This document shows positions 1-8,339 of a stretch of 25,597 nt of DNA, piece by piece. The notes beneath the pieces are model-generated. The model had not been told where the DNA came from and searched no databases. It was given only the letters and a program-made list of their open reading frames with translations. Each line of letters starts with the position of its first letter. The first letter of the stretch is position 1. A program made the position numbers and the translations under genes. The stretch comes from Saprospiraceae bacterium (GTDB lineage Bacteria; Bacteroidota; Bacteroidia; Chitinophagales; Saprospiraceae), in contig JADJNW010000006.1 in NCBI GenBank assembly GCA_016714085.1, positions 1 to 25,597 on the forward strand. Reading direction: 5' to 3'.

Positions 1-1162
1 GCTTGGGCGTCTTAGTCAGATTTTTCATCTGGACAAATGATTGAAAATCGCGCTTGCCGCAAGTGGCTATTACCTCTTTCAGAACAGCGGAAATGGAACA
101 ACCTTTGCAGCAGATGCTGGCCTGATGCTGGCGCTATTCGACTTTGCGCTATAAGGATAATTTCTTTCTTTTAATCTTGCAGCGCTCGATTTTACCAATC
201 CCCATAAAAACGAACTTGCATATCGACTTAAAGGATTGATTGACAATTGGATTTATATATGGAAGATCGTCGCAATATCAGTTTTTCCGCATAGCTCCGG
301 CGATTATATCCTTGAGTAAAGCGCTAATAATCAAGGGCGTTGGAACAATGATGCAATTCTCCAGGTTCCTATCATTATTACCCCGCCTTTCTGGCGCACC
401 TGGTAGTTTTTATGATTTGGCATTCCTCTTCACCGGAGCGCTCGTCATGTCGGCCTTCCTTATCAGGTGCAAATGAAAGGTGCAACGCGCGGTGGAAGTG
501 GAGCGCGTGAAACTCGGAAAACGGGCGTGTGTCCGAAAGCTGGCAGATCAAGACCTTCACGATGAATTTGGAAATACCCTGACGCGCATTTCACTACTCA
601 CCGAGTTGATAAAGCCAAATCTTTAAATAGTAATGGCGAGAAGCCCGCAATTTGCTAAATAAAATAGGCGATAATGCCAATAGGGAATGTATCAGGGTAC
701 TAAAAAGATTTTATTTGGGATATTAATCCTGAACATGATAATTTTCATGAAGTAGCCATTCGGCTGAAAGATTTTGCTGATGATGCTTTGATACCACTGG
801 TATTAATTTTGAAGTAAAGGTATTGATAATAACCTCAAACGATGATTTTACCTATGGGAATAAGTCGCCATATAGTGATGTTCTTCAAAGAAGCGATGAC
901 CAATACACTCAAACACGCTCAGGCGGATAAACCTGCCTGCGGTTTGCTTTGGAAAATGACAGGATAAAATTGAATGGAAAGACAATGGTGTAGGCTTTGA
1001 TGCTAATAATAATCATGCGGGCAATGGCATCCAAAATATGCGAAGCAGAGCCAAGCGCATTGACGCGCAGCAATCACTATTGATTCTGACGCTGGAAATG
1101 GAACAAGTGTAAAATTAGAACTAAATACCGTCTTAGCGAAAATGATGAATCGTACTTCATAA
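1..1162 (+). CDS. Y_Y_Y-domain sensor histidine kinase (HisKA_3/HATPase), 5'-partial, frameshifted
   Basis: This is the 3' part of a Bacteroidota-style two-component sensor that would autophosphorylate on His and pass phosphate to the regulator encoded next. Joining frames gives a Y_Y_Y domain at about 50-400 (PQVAITSFR, then KDNFFSFNLAALDFTNP, then ELAYRLKGLIDNW), ending in the usual ITPPFWRTWWF just before a membrane helix. At about 550-620 lies the HisKA_3 phosphoacceptor box, DLHDEFGNTLTRISLL. The ATPase domain follows, with an N-box near 895 (EAMTNTLKHAQA), DNGVGFD near 990 and GNGIQNMRSRAKRI near 1020-1065. The stop is the TAA at 1160-1162. The N-terminal sensor, probably a beta-propeller of Reg_prop repeats in this family, lies outside the window. 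At least five reading-frame changes occur, read as sequencing indels. The regulator starts 37 bp downstream, so the two probably form one operon. Confidence 0.85.
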
Positions 1163-1198
1163 ACCGTACTTTGTACTTCGTACTTCAACCTTTAAAAA

Positions 1199-1843
1199 AT
1201 GGCATATTATTCTTCTTATCGCCCCAATGTCACGCGCGTATGTATTGTCGAAGATGATCATGTGATTCGGGAAGCTTTGCTACCCTCATCGGTGCGATTG
1301 ATAATTATGATATCGTAGGTACTTACGGCAATGCCGAAGATGCGAGTGCAGCAGTAGAATCCGTCCGACCCGATGTATTGCTCGTGGATATTGAATTGCC
1401 CGGTATCAATGGCATCGAAGGTATTAATCGTATTAAAAAATACGTCCCAAAACCCAAGTCATCGTGGTCACCGTTTATGAGAATGATGATTTGGTATTCA
1501 AGCGCCTTATGTGAAGGTGCCGGCGGTTATTTGACTAAAATATGAAGCCGGAACGCTTGTCGAAGCCATCCGCGAAATCATGGAAGGCGGAGCGCCGACG
1601 AGCACCAATATTGCTCGCATGGTCGTATCTTCTTTCCAAAAGAATCATAATTCGCCGCTCACTGCCCGCGAAACAGAAGTGCTGGAATTACTCGCTCAAG
1701 GCAAAAGCTACTCCACCATTGCCCAGGAATTGTATGTGGATAAGGAAACCATTCGCACACACATTAAGAATATTTATTGGAAGTTGGAAGTTCATTCCAA
1801 AGCAGAAGCCATTGAAAAGGCGAAGAAAGAAAGGTTTATTTAA
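1199..1843 (+). CDS. NarL/LuxR-family response regulator, frameshifted
   Basis: This is a DNA-binding response regulator, the likely partner of the kinase just upstream. The start chosen is the ATG at 1199 (MAYYSSYRPNVTRVCIVEDD). The receiver domain shows the acidic pair in IVEDDH, the phospho-acceptor Asp in LLVDIELPGINGIEG near 1385-1425, the switch Thr in VIVVTVYEND near 1460 and the conserved Lys in GGYLTK near 1525. The C-terminal LuxR HTH begins at SPLTARETEVLELLAQGKS and contains ETIRTHIKNIYWKL, the recognition region. Three or so single-base losses (near 1277, 1450, 1510-1545) break the frame. The intact reading from 1580 onward covers only the linker and HTH. Length of about 215 residues is normal for the family. 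Targets cannot be read from the sequence. Confidence 0.88.
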
Positions 1844-2153
1844 AATGCCTAAATGTGTAAAATATGTTTATGCGTTCTAAAATGCCCGGCGATTTATATG
1901 TTTCAATGGAAATCGCCAGGCACGAACCTCATAGTCATGTAGCTCAAAGATACGTATTTTTTAATAAGAATTGGTTTATTTTATTCACTTTTGTAAAGTT
2001 TTTTCCAAAATGCTACTATTTTTCTGTTAAATGTATTATAAGAGTGCTCGTACAAAATAATAATTGGAATAAAACGATATTATAACTATTCTATTTTATT
2101 TGAGAAATTTTCACTTTACTAACTGCATTAAACGCATTTTGACATCATAAATA
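1844..2153. other. AT-rich convergent spacer
   Basis: Gap between the regulator (+) and the GH88 gene (-), which converge here. Apart from the hairpin at 1883-1922 I see only AT-rich low-complexity DNA. Short open frames here (for example 1864-2085 on +) have no recognisable protein character. Confidence 0.6.
1883..1922. terminator. Hairpin between convergent genes, possible bidirectional terminator
   Basis: TGCCCGGCGATTT (1883-1895) pairs with AAATCGCCAGGCA (1910-1922). This is a 13-bp stem with one mismatch and a 14-nt loop. It lies 40 bp after the response-regulator stop and in front of the converging GH88 gene. No clean T-tract follows on the + strand, so it may be a terminator or simply a stable 3'-end structure. 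Confidence 0.5.
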
Positions 2154-3027
2154 TCATGATTTCTTTTTCAAAGCATCATACCGCAATAACGCCTCCAAAA
2201 AATAATAATCGGCATACACCAGCGGCACATCTATCTCCGATTTGGCGGGTTTATGTCCTACACAATGCTTGATTAAAAAATTATTATTCTCATTTAATTT
2301 TGCTCTGTAAGCCTCGCCGCATAAGCTTTCCAGCGTTTGAATCGCTGTTTGTAAATACTGCTTTTTTAATTTTCCTTTGGAATATTTACCCAATTCAAAT
2401 AAAGCCGAAGCCGTAATCGCTGCCGCCGAAGCATCGCGCTCTTCATTTGGAAGATTAGGTGCATTAAAATCCCAATAAGGAATTTTATCACTTGGTAAAT
2501 TGGGATGATGGATCCAAAAATTCGCCGCTTTTTGCGCTTGTTGTAAATATTTTTTGTCCTTCGTTTCCCGGTACATCACGGCATAACCGTACAAACCCCA
2601 GGCATTTCCGCGCGCCCAAGCCGATTCGTCCGCCGCACCCTGCGCTGTTTTTTTTCGCTAATACATTTCCATTATTATCATAACAAACGACATGATAACT
2701 ACTGCCGTCGGGTCTATAATGATTTGTAATGGTATTATCCGCATGTGTAACAGAAATATCATAATAACGCTTATCTCCTGAAACTTTACTTGCCCAAAAT
2801 AAAAATTCCAGATTCATCATATTATCCACAATCACCGGATAATCAAAGTTTTGAAAACGATCCCAGGATTTTATTACCCCTACTTTAGGATCAAAGCGCG
2901 TCGCTAAAGATTGAGCGCCCGTGAGCATAATATCTTTATAAGTATTATTATTTGTAAGCCGCAAACCATTACCAAATGGGCAATACAACATAAATCCCAA
3001 ATTTTTTACATCCAAATCATGATGTCG
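2154..3027 (-). CDS. GH88 family unsaturated glucuronyl hydrolase-like protein, N-terminus missing
   Basis: Glycoside hydrolase family 88 enzymes cleave unsaturated uronic acids from polysaccharide-lyase products, usually in a saccharide-utilisation pathway. Visible family signatures: LGFMLYCPFGNGLRLTNN near 3000-2950, then TRFDPKVGVIKSWD, then VIVDNMMNLEFLFWASK near 2840-2790 (its Asp aligns with the catalytic Asp149 of Bacillus GL1 UGL), then TITNHYRPDGSSYHVV, then ADESAWARGNAWGLYGYA around 2640-2580, then ERDASAAAITASALFEL. The frame shifts once in a T8 run near 2650. About 290 residues remain where the family usually has 370-400. The first ~100 residues are absent because the open frame joins directly to DoxX sequence. 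No start codon of its own is visible, so as assembled it would be made only as a fusion. Confidence 0.85.
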
Positions 3028-3403
3028 CAATGCAATTAAACTAAAGCAAGTAATAAGCAAAATACTATATTCTACGCCACCTGTACTTGCACCAACTACA
3101 AACCAACCATTCTGGGCGTGTACTAAAATAATACCCATTAAAAGTTCTATAGCAAATAAAATTGCAATCCATCGAGTAAAATAATTAAAAATAATAATGC
3201 TCCACCCAATATTTCAAAAATAGTGATACTCCATGCAATAACTACCCCCTAATGGAAAGCCTTTTGCATTTAAAAAAGCCGCCAAAATCATCAACTGTTC
3301 CTAAATAAATCCGAGCCACACCGTGCGCCACCAGCAGCAACGCCAGCACGCGCCGCATTAAAGACCAGGCAAGTTGATCGCTTATAATAGGAGACGTTTT
3401 CAT
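3028..3403 (-). CDS. DoxX-family membrane protein, C-terminus fused into GH88 frame
   Basis: Small integral membrane protein of the DoxX family. The start is the ATG at 3403 (MKTSPIISDQLAWSLMRRVL). Four hydrophobic helices can be assembled: LMRRVLALLLVAHGVARIYL, VVIAWSITIFEILGGALL, FAIELLMGIILV and VEYSILLITCFSLIAL. HAQNGWFVVG followed by GGVEYS is the typical DoxX C-terminal pattern. One extra G in the G-run near 3247 and another indel near 3170 break the frame. Beyond LIAL (about 3028) the same frame continues into GH88 sequence without a stop. The family's physiological role is poorly defined (membrane redox or quinol-linked roles have been proposed) and nothing here settles it. Confidence 0.8.
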
Positions 3404-3506
3404 GATATTAGCTTTTTATGTAATAAAAAAATTAAAGTTGTAGTATCAACTATACTAATTTTAAGAAAATCAATTTATTGTAAGATTTTAAAATCTTTAT
3501 ACCCAT

Positions 3507-3734
3507 TTATAATGAAATCAGATTACGCATTTTGGTCTCCAGCATTCGATCTACATCTTCGTCTGTCCAGCCCTTTTCATCCCATACTTGATTGGTTGCC
3601 TGAATTGCTCGTTTTGCAAAAAATTGAACCAATAATTGCTTGAGTTCCAATAACTCTTGCTCTTTCAAATCATGTGAAAAAACTTTGAGCAATTCTAACT
3701 GCATATTTGAAAGTGGTTGCTGTATAGCTTCCAT
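3507..3734 (-). CDS. Small antitoxin-like hypothetical protein
   Basis: This is an intact 75-residue acidic, helical protein. From memory, the pattern MQLELLKVFSHDLKEQELLE, then LKQLLVQFFAKRA, then WDEKGWTDEDVDRML resembles a small protein common in Bacteroidota and Cyanobacteria that usually precedes a PIN-domain toxin gene. That link is family memory, not something seen here: no PIN gene lies directly downstream (the next 100 bp are non-coding, then DoxX). It is one of the few genes in the window with no frameshift. It is either an orphan antitoxin or a small regulator of unknown target. Confidence 0.65.
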   Translation of the reverse strand: MEAIQQPLSNMQLELLKVFSHDLKEQELLELKQLLVQFFAKRAIQATNQVWDEKGWTDEDVDRMLETKMRNLISL

Positions 3735-3842
3735 GTGATTTTACTTTTTTACAAGATAAAACAATTTAAAAAGTATTTCAAGTTTCAATTCGATACTAAA
3801 ATCTTGCTCTATTATATACCAAGTTTAAGCATTTTCTTTAGC

Positions 3843-4667
3843 TCAAACGGCGCAAGGATAGCTTTTATGGTTTGTTGTTTGAGTAAGTGAGAGCATATTA
3901 TAAAATTTGTTGTTTACTAACTCAAACTTATCTTTATGTAGTTTAATTTCAAACACCTTTGCATCAGGGAATTACTTTCCGCAATTTTATATTTCACTCT
4001 ATCATTTTCTGGCATTTTGCTTCCCAAGATGATTTCTTCAACACATTCTTGAAAAATTTATAATTCTTTGGGAGGGTTCATATTTTATAATTCTAAATTC
4101 ATCTTCATATTCCCAAATTAAGGATTTTGTAAAAAGATGTTTCTGAGTAAACTCTATATCATCATCAAAAATTCCATGAGTAGGAAACTCTTTTTGATAT
4201 TTTACTTTGGATATCATCCCACCAATTGTTTTATATAAACTCATTGAATTAAATCCTACACAAAAACCTCCATGAAAATTTGAATAATGAGACCACATCA
4301 AAATACCATTTCATTTTTCGCTAATGAAAATATTCAAATTCTGTACTAAATTTCTGTCATAAATTCAGACTGCTGTTCATAAGTAATTCATTTTTAAATA
4401 ATTTCTTGCTGATATGCTCCAGAAGTGCTAATTCATGGATTTCATAATCAGCTTTTGCGGATAGCTGCTTTTAAAATGTATAGAAATGTTTTCCAGTGTT
4501 AAGTCTTCTTCGTTTATTTTATAAGGTAATGATGCGTCAAATGGATCATTAAATTGCGACGAAGATGCTAAATAAATTTCATTATTAGTTAATATTCTTT
4601 TATGATATTTATCATCCCAATTCCTATATTTATAAAGATATCTGGGATTTTTTTCTGACGTATCCAT
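3843..4667 (-). CDS. DUF2971 family protein, frameshifted
   Basis: I chose the ATG at 4667 (MDTSEKNPRYLYKYRNWDD) over one 69 bp upstream, because family members begin close to the LYKYR motif. The N-terminal signature NNEIYLASSSQFNDPFDASL (4590-4530) and the central MMWSHYSNFHGGFCVGFNS (4301-4245) are diagnostic for DUF2971. The C-terminus continues in shifted frames through EIILGSKMPENDRVKYKIAE and VFEIKLHKDKFELVN to a TGA at 3843-3845. Frame changes lie near 4430, 4310 and 4040. The biochemical function of DUF2971 is unknown to me; many members sit in accessory or defence-type gene neighbourhoods, which fits the toxin-antitoxin remnants nearby. Composition is notably AT-rich compared with the metabolic genes downstream. 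Confidence 0.82.
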
Positions 4668-4752
4668 TTTATTTAAATTTAGACTCTGCAACTCTATTAA
4701 TATTTTAAAGGAGGTACAGAGTCTAATTAATAACATATTATAAATTAATACA

Positions 4753-4803
4753 TTATCCTAACCCCAAAATCTTCCGATTGGTCGCCTCATCCGAAGCGCC
4801 GTT
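4753..4803 (-). pseudogene. Orphan copy of an isomerase C-terminal tail
   Basis: Read on the minus strand, this stretch encodes GASDEATNRKILGLG and a stop. It matches the last residues of the isomerase at 5280-6335 (FDEATNRKILGLD and a stop). Only the tail is present. It directly follows the stop of the truncated toxin gene. The likeliest reading is the scar of a duplicated or recombined isomerase paralogue. Confidence 0.6.
4763..4800. repeat. Direct repeat, copy 1 (38 bp)
   Basis: It matches 5290-5326 with one substitution and one single-base gap over 38 positions, beginning CCCAAAATCTTCCGATT and ending GAAGCGCC. The two copies lie in the same orientation and bracket the toxin-antitoxin pair. 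Confidence 0.85.
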
Positions 4804-4811
4804 TAAAATCT

Positions 4812-5009
4812 TTATATTAATTCTTCAAAATCTTTTGGATTTCGGCAAGGAGCGCAGGCTTCAGGATGCTTTTGTAAGTGCTCCGTATATTCAACTAACT
4901 CTTTAATGTACTTGTCTGCTGCGGATTCACTGTATTCAGATAGATATTCATAAATATCTGTCAACATTTCCATTGCCGGAAATGTCCAGTTGACTAATTT
5001 TTCGTCCAC
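4812..5009 (-). CDS. RelE/ParE-family toxin, C-terminally truncated
   Basis: RelE/ParE-superfamily toxins cleave ribosomal mRNA or poison gyrase. The 65-residue product shows the family's N-terminal strand and helix pair: LVNWTFPAMEMLTDIYEYLS, then SAADKYIKELVEYTEHLQKHPEA. Full-length relatives have 90-100 residues and end in strands carrying the R...YRIIY-type motif that contributes to activity. Here the frame stops right after PKDFEELI, where the duplicated isomerase tail begins, so the toxin is probably inactive. The start is a GTG at 5009, overlapping the antitoxin frame. AAAGATTTT occurs on both sides of the junction, a possible microhomology. Confidence 0.7.
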   Translation of the reverse strand: MDEKLVNWTFPAMEMLTDIYEYLSEYSESAADKYIKELVEYTEHLQKHPEACAPCRNPKDFEELI

Positions 5010-5234
5010 AGTGCAATTTGTTTTTTACTTCTTCTATGGATAATACATTACCCTCAGCTGCTTCTTTTTGAGCGTATTCCAGAATACTCATTAATGCCTA
5101 GAAGAAATAGACTCGCCCTCACGCGCCAGACTCTCAATGGATTCATAGCGTTCAATGATGCCAGATTTTTCAAGAAGTTGAATAATCTGCAAAAATCTTT
5201 CCGATTTCCATCTTTCCCAGATGTAATACGTCAT
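4948..5234 (-). CDS. Probable antitoxin partner of the RelE/ParE toxin, frameshifted
   Basis: The reading starts at the ATG at 5234 (MTYYIWERWKSERFLQIIQL), continues through EKSGIIERYESIESLAREGE, then shifts frame once near 5095 into LMSILEYAQKEAAEGNVLSI and EEVKNKL. The acidic helical ending and the position immediately upstream of, and overlapping, the toxin start are what a type II antitoxin gene shows. I do not recognise a specific antitoxin family or DNA-binding fold, so the assignment rests mainly on context. The frame overlaps the toxin gene by about 60 bp; the true stop may lie earlier if another indel is present. Confidence 0.5.
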
Positions 5235-5279
5235 TCCTGTGATTTTATAATCACGAAATTGCAGCTATTTTCGATAAAA

Positions 5280-6335
5280 TCAATCCAAGCCCAAAATCTT
5301 CCGATTCGTCGCCTCATCGAAGCGCCACCAGCAAAGTCATCAAAGGTTTTCTCGGTTTGCTTCGATGATATGATCCTGTATGAATGGGCGCCTTCGCGTG
5401 CGCCTTGCTCCGGCGATTTGATGCAACATTCCCATTCGAGCACTGCCCAACCGTCGAAATCATATTGCGATAATTTACTAAATATAGAAGCAAAATCCAC
5501 TTGTCCGTCACCCAAGAACGGAAACGACCGGGGCGGTCAATCCAATCTTGATATCCGCCGTACACGCCAGAACGCCCGGTAGGTTGAATTCTGCGTCTTT
5601 GACGTGGAACATTTTTATAAATTCATGATAAATATCAATATATTGTAAATAATCCATTGCATTAAAACAAAATGCGAAGGATCATATAAAATATTTACCC
5701 GCGGATGGTTATTGGTAGCTTCCAGGAAGCGCTCAAACGTCGCGCCGTCGTGCAGGTCTTCGCCGGGATGGATTTCATAACAAACGTCCACACCCGCTTT
5801 ATCATATTCATTTAAAATCGGCATCCAACGCGCAGCTAATTCTTTAAAACCCGTCTCTACCAAACCCTTTCGGGCGCTGGGGGTCAAGGATAAACCGTCT
5901 GCCAAAGTAAAGCACCGGAGAATGTCACCGCCCGATCAATCCCCAGATTTCGACTGGCTTTACCGGCATAAATCACCTGCTGTGTCGCCCATTCCCGGCG
6001 GGCTTTCGGATTATTTGTACTTCTTTTGCTGCAAAAGCGGCGTCAAACATGACATCATACGCTGGATGCACGGCGACCAATTGTCCTTCCAAATGCGTAG
6101 ATAACTCGGTGATTTCCAAACCAAAAGAATTGATTTTTCCTTTTAATTCATCGCAATAATCCTTGCTTTCGGCGGCGGTTTTCAGATCGATCAGGCGGCT
6201 GTCCCAAGTAGGGATTTGCACTCCTTTATAACCAAGATTGGCCATATATTTGCAAATGCCTTCCAAGGAGTTAAATGGCGCGGTATCGCCCATGAATTGT
6301 GCTAAGAATATAGCGGGTCCTTTTATTGTCTTCAT
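5280..6335 (-). CDS. Sugar phosphate isomerase/epimerase (xylose-isomerase-like TIM barrel), frameshifted
   Basis: AP_endonuclease_2/IolE-like TIM-barrel enzyme, probably epimerising or isomerising a sugar or inositol derivative in the cytoplasm. The start at 6335 gives MKTIKGPAIFLAQFMGD. Barrel elements in order: LGYKGVQIPTWDSRLIDL, INSFGLEITELSTHLEGQLV, CYEIHPGEDLHDGATFERFL (with the metal-type Glu and His), RVNILYDPSHFVLM (Asp and His), KMFHVKDAEF (His and Asp) and WAVLEWECCIKSPEQGA (Glu). It ends FDEATNRKILGLD at 5280. Frames change near 6020, 5905, 5670, 5560, 5500 and 5330. It lies downstream of, and in the same orientation as, the Gfo/Idh/MocA dehydrogenase, a pairing common in Bacteroidota sugar and inositol catabolism. 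The exact substrate cannot be told. Confidence 0.86.
5290..5326. repeat. Direct repeat, copy 2 (37 bp), inside isomerase 3' end
   Basis: This is the partner of 4763-4800. This copy is part of the living isomerase gene and encodes its last dozen residues, so it is probably the parental copy. Confidence 0.85.
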
Positions 6336-6445
6336 TTTTATGATATTAAGATATTAGGATTTTGCTTTGATATTTTGATATTAAAATATTAGGAAATTGA
6401 GATATTTAGAATTGCCATGAGGGAAAATATCATAATCTCCCAATA
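6336..6445. repeat. Spacer with reiterated GATATT words
   Basis: Between the dehydrogenase and isomerase genes the words GATATT, ATATTA and AATATT recur many times in about 110 bp (for example TGATATTAAGATATTAGG near 6341-6358 and TTGATATTAAAATATTAGG near 6374-6392). They are not in register as a simple tandem repeat. The spacer is long for an operon, so the isomerase may also have its own promoter here. Confidence 0.55.
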
Positions 6446-7593
6446 TCATAATTTAATCCACTTTACATCACTATTACCGGATTCTATTACTTTGTAAATA
6501 AATTCCATGCCCGCACTCCCTCGTCAACTCCGGGAAATCTTTATACACTTCGTCCACTTCTTTACCATCAAGCGCGCTTGAATGCAATAAGCAAAATTGC
6601 GATAGATATTGGCGAAAGCCTCCAAATAGCCCTCAGGGTGTCCCGCAGGAATGCGCGTATGCGCTTGGGCTTCCGGGTGAAGCGATCCTACGCCTGTACG
6701 ATATTTTTGAGTAGATTTATCCAACCACTTGACCCACAGGGTATTCGGCTCCATTTGATGCCATTCCAAACCACCCTTTTCACCGTAAACAAAGATTTTC
6801 AAGCTATTCTCTTCCCCTGCGGAAATCTGGCTCGCGTGGAGTACGCCCTTCGCGCCATTATTGAAGCGCAGCAACACATTCCCATCGTCGTCGAGCAAGC
6901 GCCCCGGCACCATTTGCTAATATCGGCGACATTTCAGTGATATGCAAGCCTGTAATATATTCGGCAAGATTCTCCGCATGTGTACCAATATCGCCCATCG
7001 CCCCAGCAATACCTGATTTTGTTGGGTCGGTACGCCAGGATGCTTGTTTATTGTCTTCGGATTCTAATTTTTGCGACAGCCAGCCCTGCGGATATTCGAC
7101 TACCACTTTACGAATTTTCCCCAATTCACCATTTTTAATCATCGCCCGCGCTTGCTTCACCATTGGATAGCCGGTGTAAGTATGCGTCAAACCAAAGAGC
7201 AATCCTGATTTTTCGACAACATTTTTGAGTTCATACGCTTCTTCCAGATTGAAACACAAGGGTTTATCGCACATTACATGGAAACCATTTTCCAGCGCCA
7301 TCTTAGCCGGTCAAGTGAACATGATTCGGCGTCACAATCAGAAATAAAGTCCATACGCTGATCTTCAGGCAGCGCTTTTTCCTCGAAGAATCATTTCCTC
7401 ATAACTGCCATAAACGCGAGCTCGGATCAAGGTAAGTCGCTTCACCGGAAGCCTTGGATTTGGCGGGATCGCTGCTGAAAGCGCCGCAAACGAGTTCGAT
7501 TTCGCCATCGAGATTAGCCGCCATACGGTGCACCGCGCCAATAAACGCGCCAATGCCGCCGCCGACCATGCCCATTTTGATCTTCCTTTTCAT
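6446..7593 (-). CDS. Gfo/Idh/MocA-family NAD(P)-dependent oxidoreductase, frameshifted
   Basis: The start at 7593 (MKRKIKMGMVGGGIGAFIGA) leads directly into the Rossmann glycine motif. Next come VVTPNHVHF near 7330, CDKPLCFNLEEAYEL near 7275 (the Lys of the family's (E/D)KP motif), LLFGLTHTYTGYPM and the substrate-side GAMGDIGTHAENLAEYITG near 7010-6950 with the conserved Asp and His. The C-terminal domain resumes after a shift at about 6910 (VLLRFNNGAKGVLHASQI, then GLEWHQMEPNTLWVKW, then IPAGHPEGYLEAFANIYRNF). It ends MEFIYKVIESGNSDVKWIKL at the TGA at 6446-6448. Length of about 380 residues is normal. Indels lie near 7400, 7310, 6910 and 6530. It probably oxidises a sugar or polyol whose product feeds the isomerase downstream. 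Confidence 0.88.
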
Positions 7594-7614
7594 TTTTAGA
7601 GTCTTAGGTTTTAA

Positions 7615-7700
7615 AAGTTAAAATGTAAAATTTCAAAAGCAAAATGTAAAAGAAGCTCGCCCACTTTTACATTTTACATTTATCATTTTACATTTTGCCT
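7615..7700. repeat. Cassette-flanking hairpin repeat, left copy (~86 bp)
   Basis: It begins AAGTTAAAATG and ends ATTTTGCCT. The core AAAATGTAAAAG (7641-7652) pairs perfectly with CTTTTACATTTT (7664-7675) around an 11-nt loop that reads AAGCTCGCCCA. The 3' part encodes the last residues and stop of the four-helix-bundle gene. A near-copy in the same orientation lies at 8065-8151. Confidence 0.85.
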
Positions 7701-8057
7701 TTTCCTGGCTTCGCCCGTTTTTACACTTGCCGTAAAGATTGCTACCAATTCGCTGCATTCTTTTAGCACCGGGGCAATCTTTTCTGGGGATAACATGGGG
7801 ACATCGGCAGCAATTTTTAATGCTACTTGTGTTTCTCTCAACTCCTTTAGACAGATTTTAATCTTGTGTAAAAAATCATTGTGTGATTCTCCACCTTGTG
7901 CTTCTCCATAATTCAATGCTGGAGATGTGCCAGACCTTGTAATCTGCCCTGACAAGTGTTTACCAGCGTATGTGGACGGAAATTCCTCCGCAATTCGTAA
8001 TATCATCACTGCAAATTTGATAAGTCTTTCTTCCAAATTATAGCTTCGACTTTCCAT
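7683..8057 (-). CDS. Four-helix-bundle protein, 23S rRNA-intervening-sequence (S23) family
   Basis: This is an intact 124-residue helical protein. Signatures of the S23/IVP family (TIGR02436-like) are visible: LEERLIKFAVMILRIAEEFP, then TYAGKHLSGQITRSGTSPAL, then NYGEAQGGESHNDFLHKIKI, then CLKELRETQVALKIA. The family was first found encoded within intervening sequences of 23S rRNA, and the Avd accessory protein of diversity-generating retroelements is homologous. No rRNA and no reverse transcriptase occur nearby. The gene lies precisely between two direct copies of a hairpin repeat, and its final codons (KRQNVK and stop) fall inside the left copy. This gives it the look of a self-contained cassette upstream of the dehydrogenase gene. 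Its biochemical function is not known. Confidence 0.9.
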   Translation of the reverse strand: MESRSYNLEERLIKFAVMILRIAEEFPSTYAGKHLSGQITRSGTSPALNYGEAQGGESHNDFLHKIKICLKELRETQVALKIAADVPMLSPEKIAPVLKECSELVAIFTASVKTGEARKRQNVK

Positions 8058-8064
8058 CTTATTT

Positions 8065-8151
8065 AAGTTAAAATGCTAAAATTTCCAAAAGCTAAATGTA
8101 AAAGAAGTTCGCCCCTCTTGCCTTTTACATTTATCATTTTACCTTTTGCCT
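8065..8151. repeat. Cassette-flanking hairpin repeat, right copy (~87 bp)
   Basis: It aligns with 7615-7700 over its whole length with a few substitutions and two compensating gaps near the loop. AAATGTAAAAG pairs with CTTTTACATTT around a different, 17-nt loop (AAGTTCGCCCCTCTTGC). Conservation of the stem with loop divergence suggests the structure matters. It lies directly upstream of the four-helix-bundle start codon. Confidence 0.85.
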
Positions 8152-8339
8152 AGAAAAGTCTTTGCACTTATCTATTTGGGATAATAATTTTATTCGCAGA
8201 CAAGATACAAATCTATCGTTTTTTAACAAGGGGATTCGCCTAATCTTTAATGTTTTTTGCTATCAAGACTTTTTACAGCACTTGCAAAAAAAACTAAATA
8301 TTTTGCGAAAACGGATATAAACTTTGAATTACTACATAC

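Noticed and set aside
1864..2085. 73-residue open frame after the response regulator
   Set aside because: It overlaps the terminator hairpin and AT-rich spacer, with Phe/Lys-rich composition and no family resemblance.
7615..8151. Diversity-generating retroelement (because Avd resembles the S23 protein)
   Set aside because: No reverse transcriptase, no template/variable repeat pair with A-directed differences; the two repeats are similar hairpins flanking the gene.
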